Positions 4,239 to 6,017 of a stretch of DNA of 6,017 bases are shown in pieces. Each line of letters starts with the position of its first letter. Position 1 is the first letter of the stretch. The notes beneath the pieces are model-generated. The model was not told the DNA's origin, did not search any database, and was given only the letters and a program-made list of their open reading frames with translations. Source of the DNA: Gammaproteobacteria bacterium (GTDB taxonomy: Bacteria; Pseudomonadota; Gammaproteobacteria; Pseudomonadales; Halieaceae); the NCBI GenBank assembly GCA_029859085.1, contig JAOUDU010000187.1, positions 1 to 6,017 of the forward strand, in the 5' to 3' direction. A program made the translations under genes and the position numbers.

Positions 4239-6017
4239 ATGAGTAAGCCCAATGCGCGTACAGCGCCACTTACGCTTGCGGCGATAGGCGTGGTTTACGG
4301 CGACATTGGCACCAGCCCGCTGTATGCGTTCAAGGAATGTTTCGCACTTGCCCATGGGCTAAGGCCCGAACGCGCCGAGATTCTCGGTGTGCTGTCACTC
4401 ATATTCTGGTCAATCATGCTGGTGGTCTCGCTGAAATATGTGATTTTCATGATGCGGGCGGACAACCGGGGCGAAGGAGGAAGCCTGGCGCTGTTGGCGA
4501 TTGCAACGCGCGTCACGAAAAACCGGCCGCTTGCCTCGGCGATCGCGGTGCTGGGCATCTTTGCCGCCGCCCTGTTTTATGGCGACAGCATGCTGACACC
4601 TGCGATCTCAGTGCTGAGCGCTGTGGAAGGCTTGGAGCTACTGGATCCGGAGCTGGAAAGTTACGTAGTGCCTGTAACCATTGCGATTCTCACGGCGCTG
4701 TTCCTGGTCCAGCGCCATGGATCGAGCCTGATCGGCGCCTGGTTCGGCCCGGTGATGTCGGTCTGGTTCGGCACCCTGGCATTTCTGGGTATCTGGCATA
4801 TTTCATCGATGCCGTCGGTCCTGCTCGCGCTCAACCCCATATACGCCATTCACCTGTTTCAGTTGCATGCGCTCATTGGCTTCATGGCGCTGGGGTCAGT
4901 GGTACTTGCGCTAACCGGCGCGGAAGCTCTCTACGCGGATATGGGGCATTTCGGCAAAGGCCCTATACGCATTGCATGGATCACTTTCGTCGCCCCGGCA
5001 CTTGTACTCAATTATTTCGGGCAGGGCGCGATGGTGCTGCAAAATCCATCCACAATCGTCAATCCCCTGTATGGCATGGTCCCCGCCTGGGGCCTGCTGC
5101 CAATGATAATTCTCGCGGCCTTTGCAACCGTGATCGCGTCCCAGGCGGTGATATCAGGGGCATTTTCAGTGACCAGGCAGGCGTTCCAGCTCAAGTTATT
5201 ACCCCGCATCGCGACGATCCATACTTCCGAAAGTGAAGAGGGGCAGATCTACATACCGTTTATCAACTGGATGCTTTTTATCGCCGCGGTATTGCTGGTA
5301 ATCGGCTTCGGCACATCCAGCGACCTGGCGGCGGCCTACGGCGTTGCCGTGACCGGCACCATGCTGATCGATTCGCTACTGCTGTCGGTCGTGATGCTGC
5401 TGTCCTGGACCTGGAACCGTTACGTGACGGCCGCATTCGCACTGGTATTCATTCTCGTCGACATCGCTTTTTTTGCCGCCAATTCCCTCAAGATCCTGCA
5501 TGGCGGGTGGTTTCCGTTGCTGATTGGCATCGTGATTTTCACGCTGCTGACCACCTGGAGAACGGGCCGCCACATCCTGCTCGCCCGGCTGCAGGCAGGC
5601 TCCATGCCACTCGAAACATTCCTGCAGGGGGCCGCCGAGATTACACGGGTTCCGGGTACCGCTGTTTTCCTCACCAGCAACCCCGAGGGAGCGCCACCCG
5701 CATTACTGCACAATCTCAAGCACAACAAAGTCATGCACGACACCGTTGTACTGCTGACCGTGCATACCCTGGACCGCCCGACTGTCTCGCCCGGTGACCG
5801 CCTTAAAATCAAGGAACTGGAGAAAGGCTTCTATCGCGCCGAACTTGATTTCGGCTATCTCGACAAGCAGGACGTGCCCGGATCACTTGTACTTCTTGCA
5901 CCCCCGGGCCTGCCACTGAACCCGATGCAGACCTCCTATTTTTTCAGCCGGGAGACACTTATTCCCGCGAGTACACCGGGGATGCAATTGTGGCGCGAAT
6001 ATCTTTTTGCATGGATG
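4239..6017 (+). CDS. kup: Kup-family low-affinity potassium transporter, C-terminal end missing (runs off the right edge)
   Basis: This inner-membrane K+ uptake protein, thought to be a K+/H+ symporter of the Kup/HAK/KT family, shows 593 codons before the window ends. E. coli Kup has 622 residues, so about 30-40 are probably missing. The family hallmark GVVYGDIGTSPLYAFKE is at residues 17-33, and RADNRGEGGSL at 73-83. The membrane acidic residues important in E. coli Kup (D23, E116, E229) correspond to D22, D116 and E229 here. Further family motifs are EALYADMGHFGKGPIR (229-244), NYFGQGA (258-264), IASQAVISGAFSVTRQA (299-315), GQIYIPFINW (335-344) and AAAYGVAVTGTM (364-375). About twelve membrane segments fill residues 12-440; from about 450 a soluble cytoplasmic domain follows, with RVPGTAVFLT and LLHNLKHNKVMH. 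ATG 4239 is the only usual start after an in-frame TGA at 4200. Its Shine-Dalgarno-like GAGG is 14 bases away, longer than normal. Confidence 0.95.
   Translation, partial: MSKPNARTAPLTLAAIGVVYGDIGTSPLYAFKECFALAHGLRPERAEILGVLSLIFWSIMLVVSLKYVIFMMRADNRGEGGSLALLAIATRVTKNRPLASAIAVLGIFAAALFYGDSMLTPAISVLSAVEGLELLDPELESYVVPVTIAILTALFLVQRHGSSLIGAWFGPVMSVWFGTLAFLGIWHISSMPSVLLALNPIYAIHLFQLHALIGFMALGSVVLALTGAEALYADMGHFGKGPIRIAWITFVAPALVLNYFGQGAMVLQNPSTIVNPLYGMVPAWGLLPMIILAAFATVIASQAVISGAFSVTRQAFQLKLLPRIATIHTSESEEGQIYIPFINWMLFIAAVLLVIGFGTSSDLAAAYGVAVTGTMLIDSLLLSVVMLLSWTWNRYVTAAFALVFILVDIAFFAANSLKILHGGWFPLLIGIVIFTLLTTWRTGRHILLARLQAGSMPLETFLQGAAEITRVPGTAVFLTSNPEGAPPALLHNLKHNKVMHDTVVLLTVHTLDRPTVSPGDRLKIKELEKGFYRAELDFGYLDKQDVPGSLVLLAPPGLPLNPMQTSYFFSRETLIPASTPGMQLWREYLFAWM

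Noticed and set aside
4064..4246. Possible 60-codon upstream ORF ending over the kup start codon, which could suggest coupling
   Set aside because: It would need a TTG start with no ribosome binding site, and its protein resembles nothing known.
4337..5236. A 299-codon plus-strand frame overlapping kup
   Set aside because: It is an out-of-frame reading of kup, whose motifs are continuous in the other frame throughout; its translation is Arg-, His- and Gly-rich and domain-less.

Overview
This window looks like chromosomal housekeeping DNA from a GC-rich gammaproteobacterium. The clues are the split class II ribonucleotide reductase (NrdJa plus NrdJb) of the kind known from Pseudomonas aeruginosa and relatives, a Kup potassium transporter very close to the E. 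coli protein, and a Lol-type lipoprotein peptidase. A marine or Pseudomonas-like lineage is plausible, but I cannot fix the genus. I see no insertion sequence, phage gene, CRISPR array, tRNA or rRNA.

Layout: positions 1-570 (minus strand) hold the first 190 codons of a lipoprotein M1-family metallopeptidase that runs off the left edge. A 223-bp divergent intergenic region follows and carries the control signals for the next operon: an FNR/Anr-like box, a -10 element and an NrdR box arranged as one promoter. Positions 794-3627 (plus strand) encode NrdJa (717 aa) and NrdJb (220 aa from the preferred GTG start), which together make an adenosylcobalamin-dependent ribonucleotide reductase. A small integral membrane kinase of the DgkA/undecaprenol kinase family (3642-4034, minus) converges on nrdJb with only 14 bp between them. 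After a 204-bp divergent intergenic region comes kup (4239 to the right edge, plus), 593 codons with the C-terminal end missing.

How the genes work together: nrdJa and nrdJb are one functional unit. NrdJa carries the radical active site and NrdJb supplies a cysteine-rich C-terminal tail. The other three genes are independent housekeeping functions (periplasmic or outer-membrane peptide degradation, lipid carrier or diacylglycerol phosphorylation, potassium uptake) and nothing ties them into one pathway with nrdJab.

No new system is evident. The points most worth checking are the combined FNR-like/NrdR architecture of the nrdJab promoter and a foldable leader ahead of kup in which the only Shine-Dalgarno-like sequence is base-paired.
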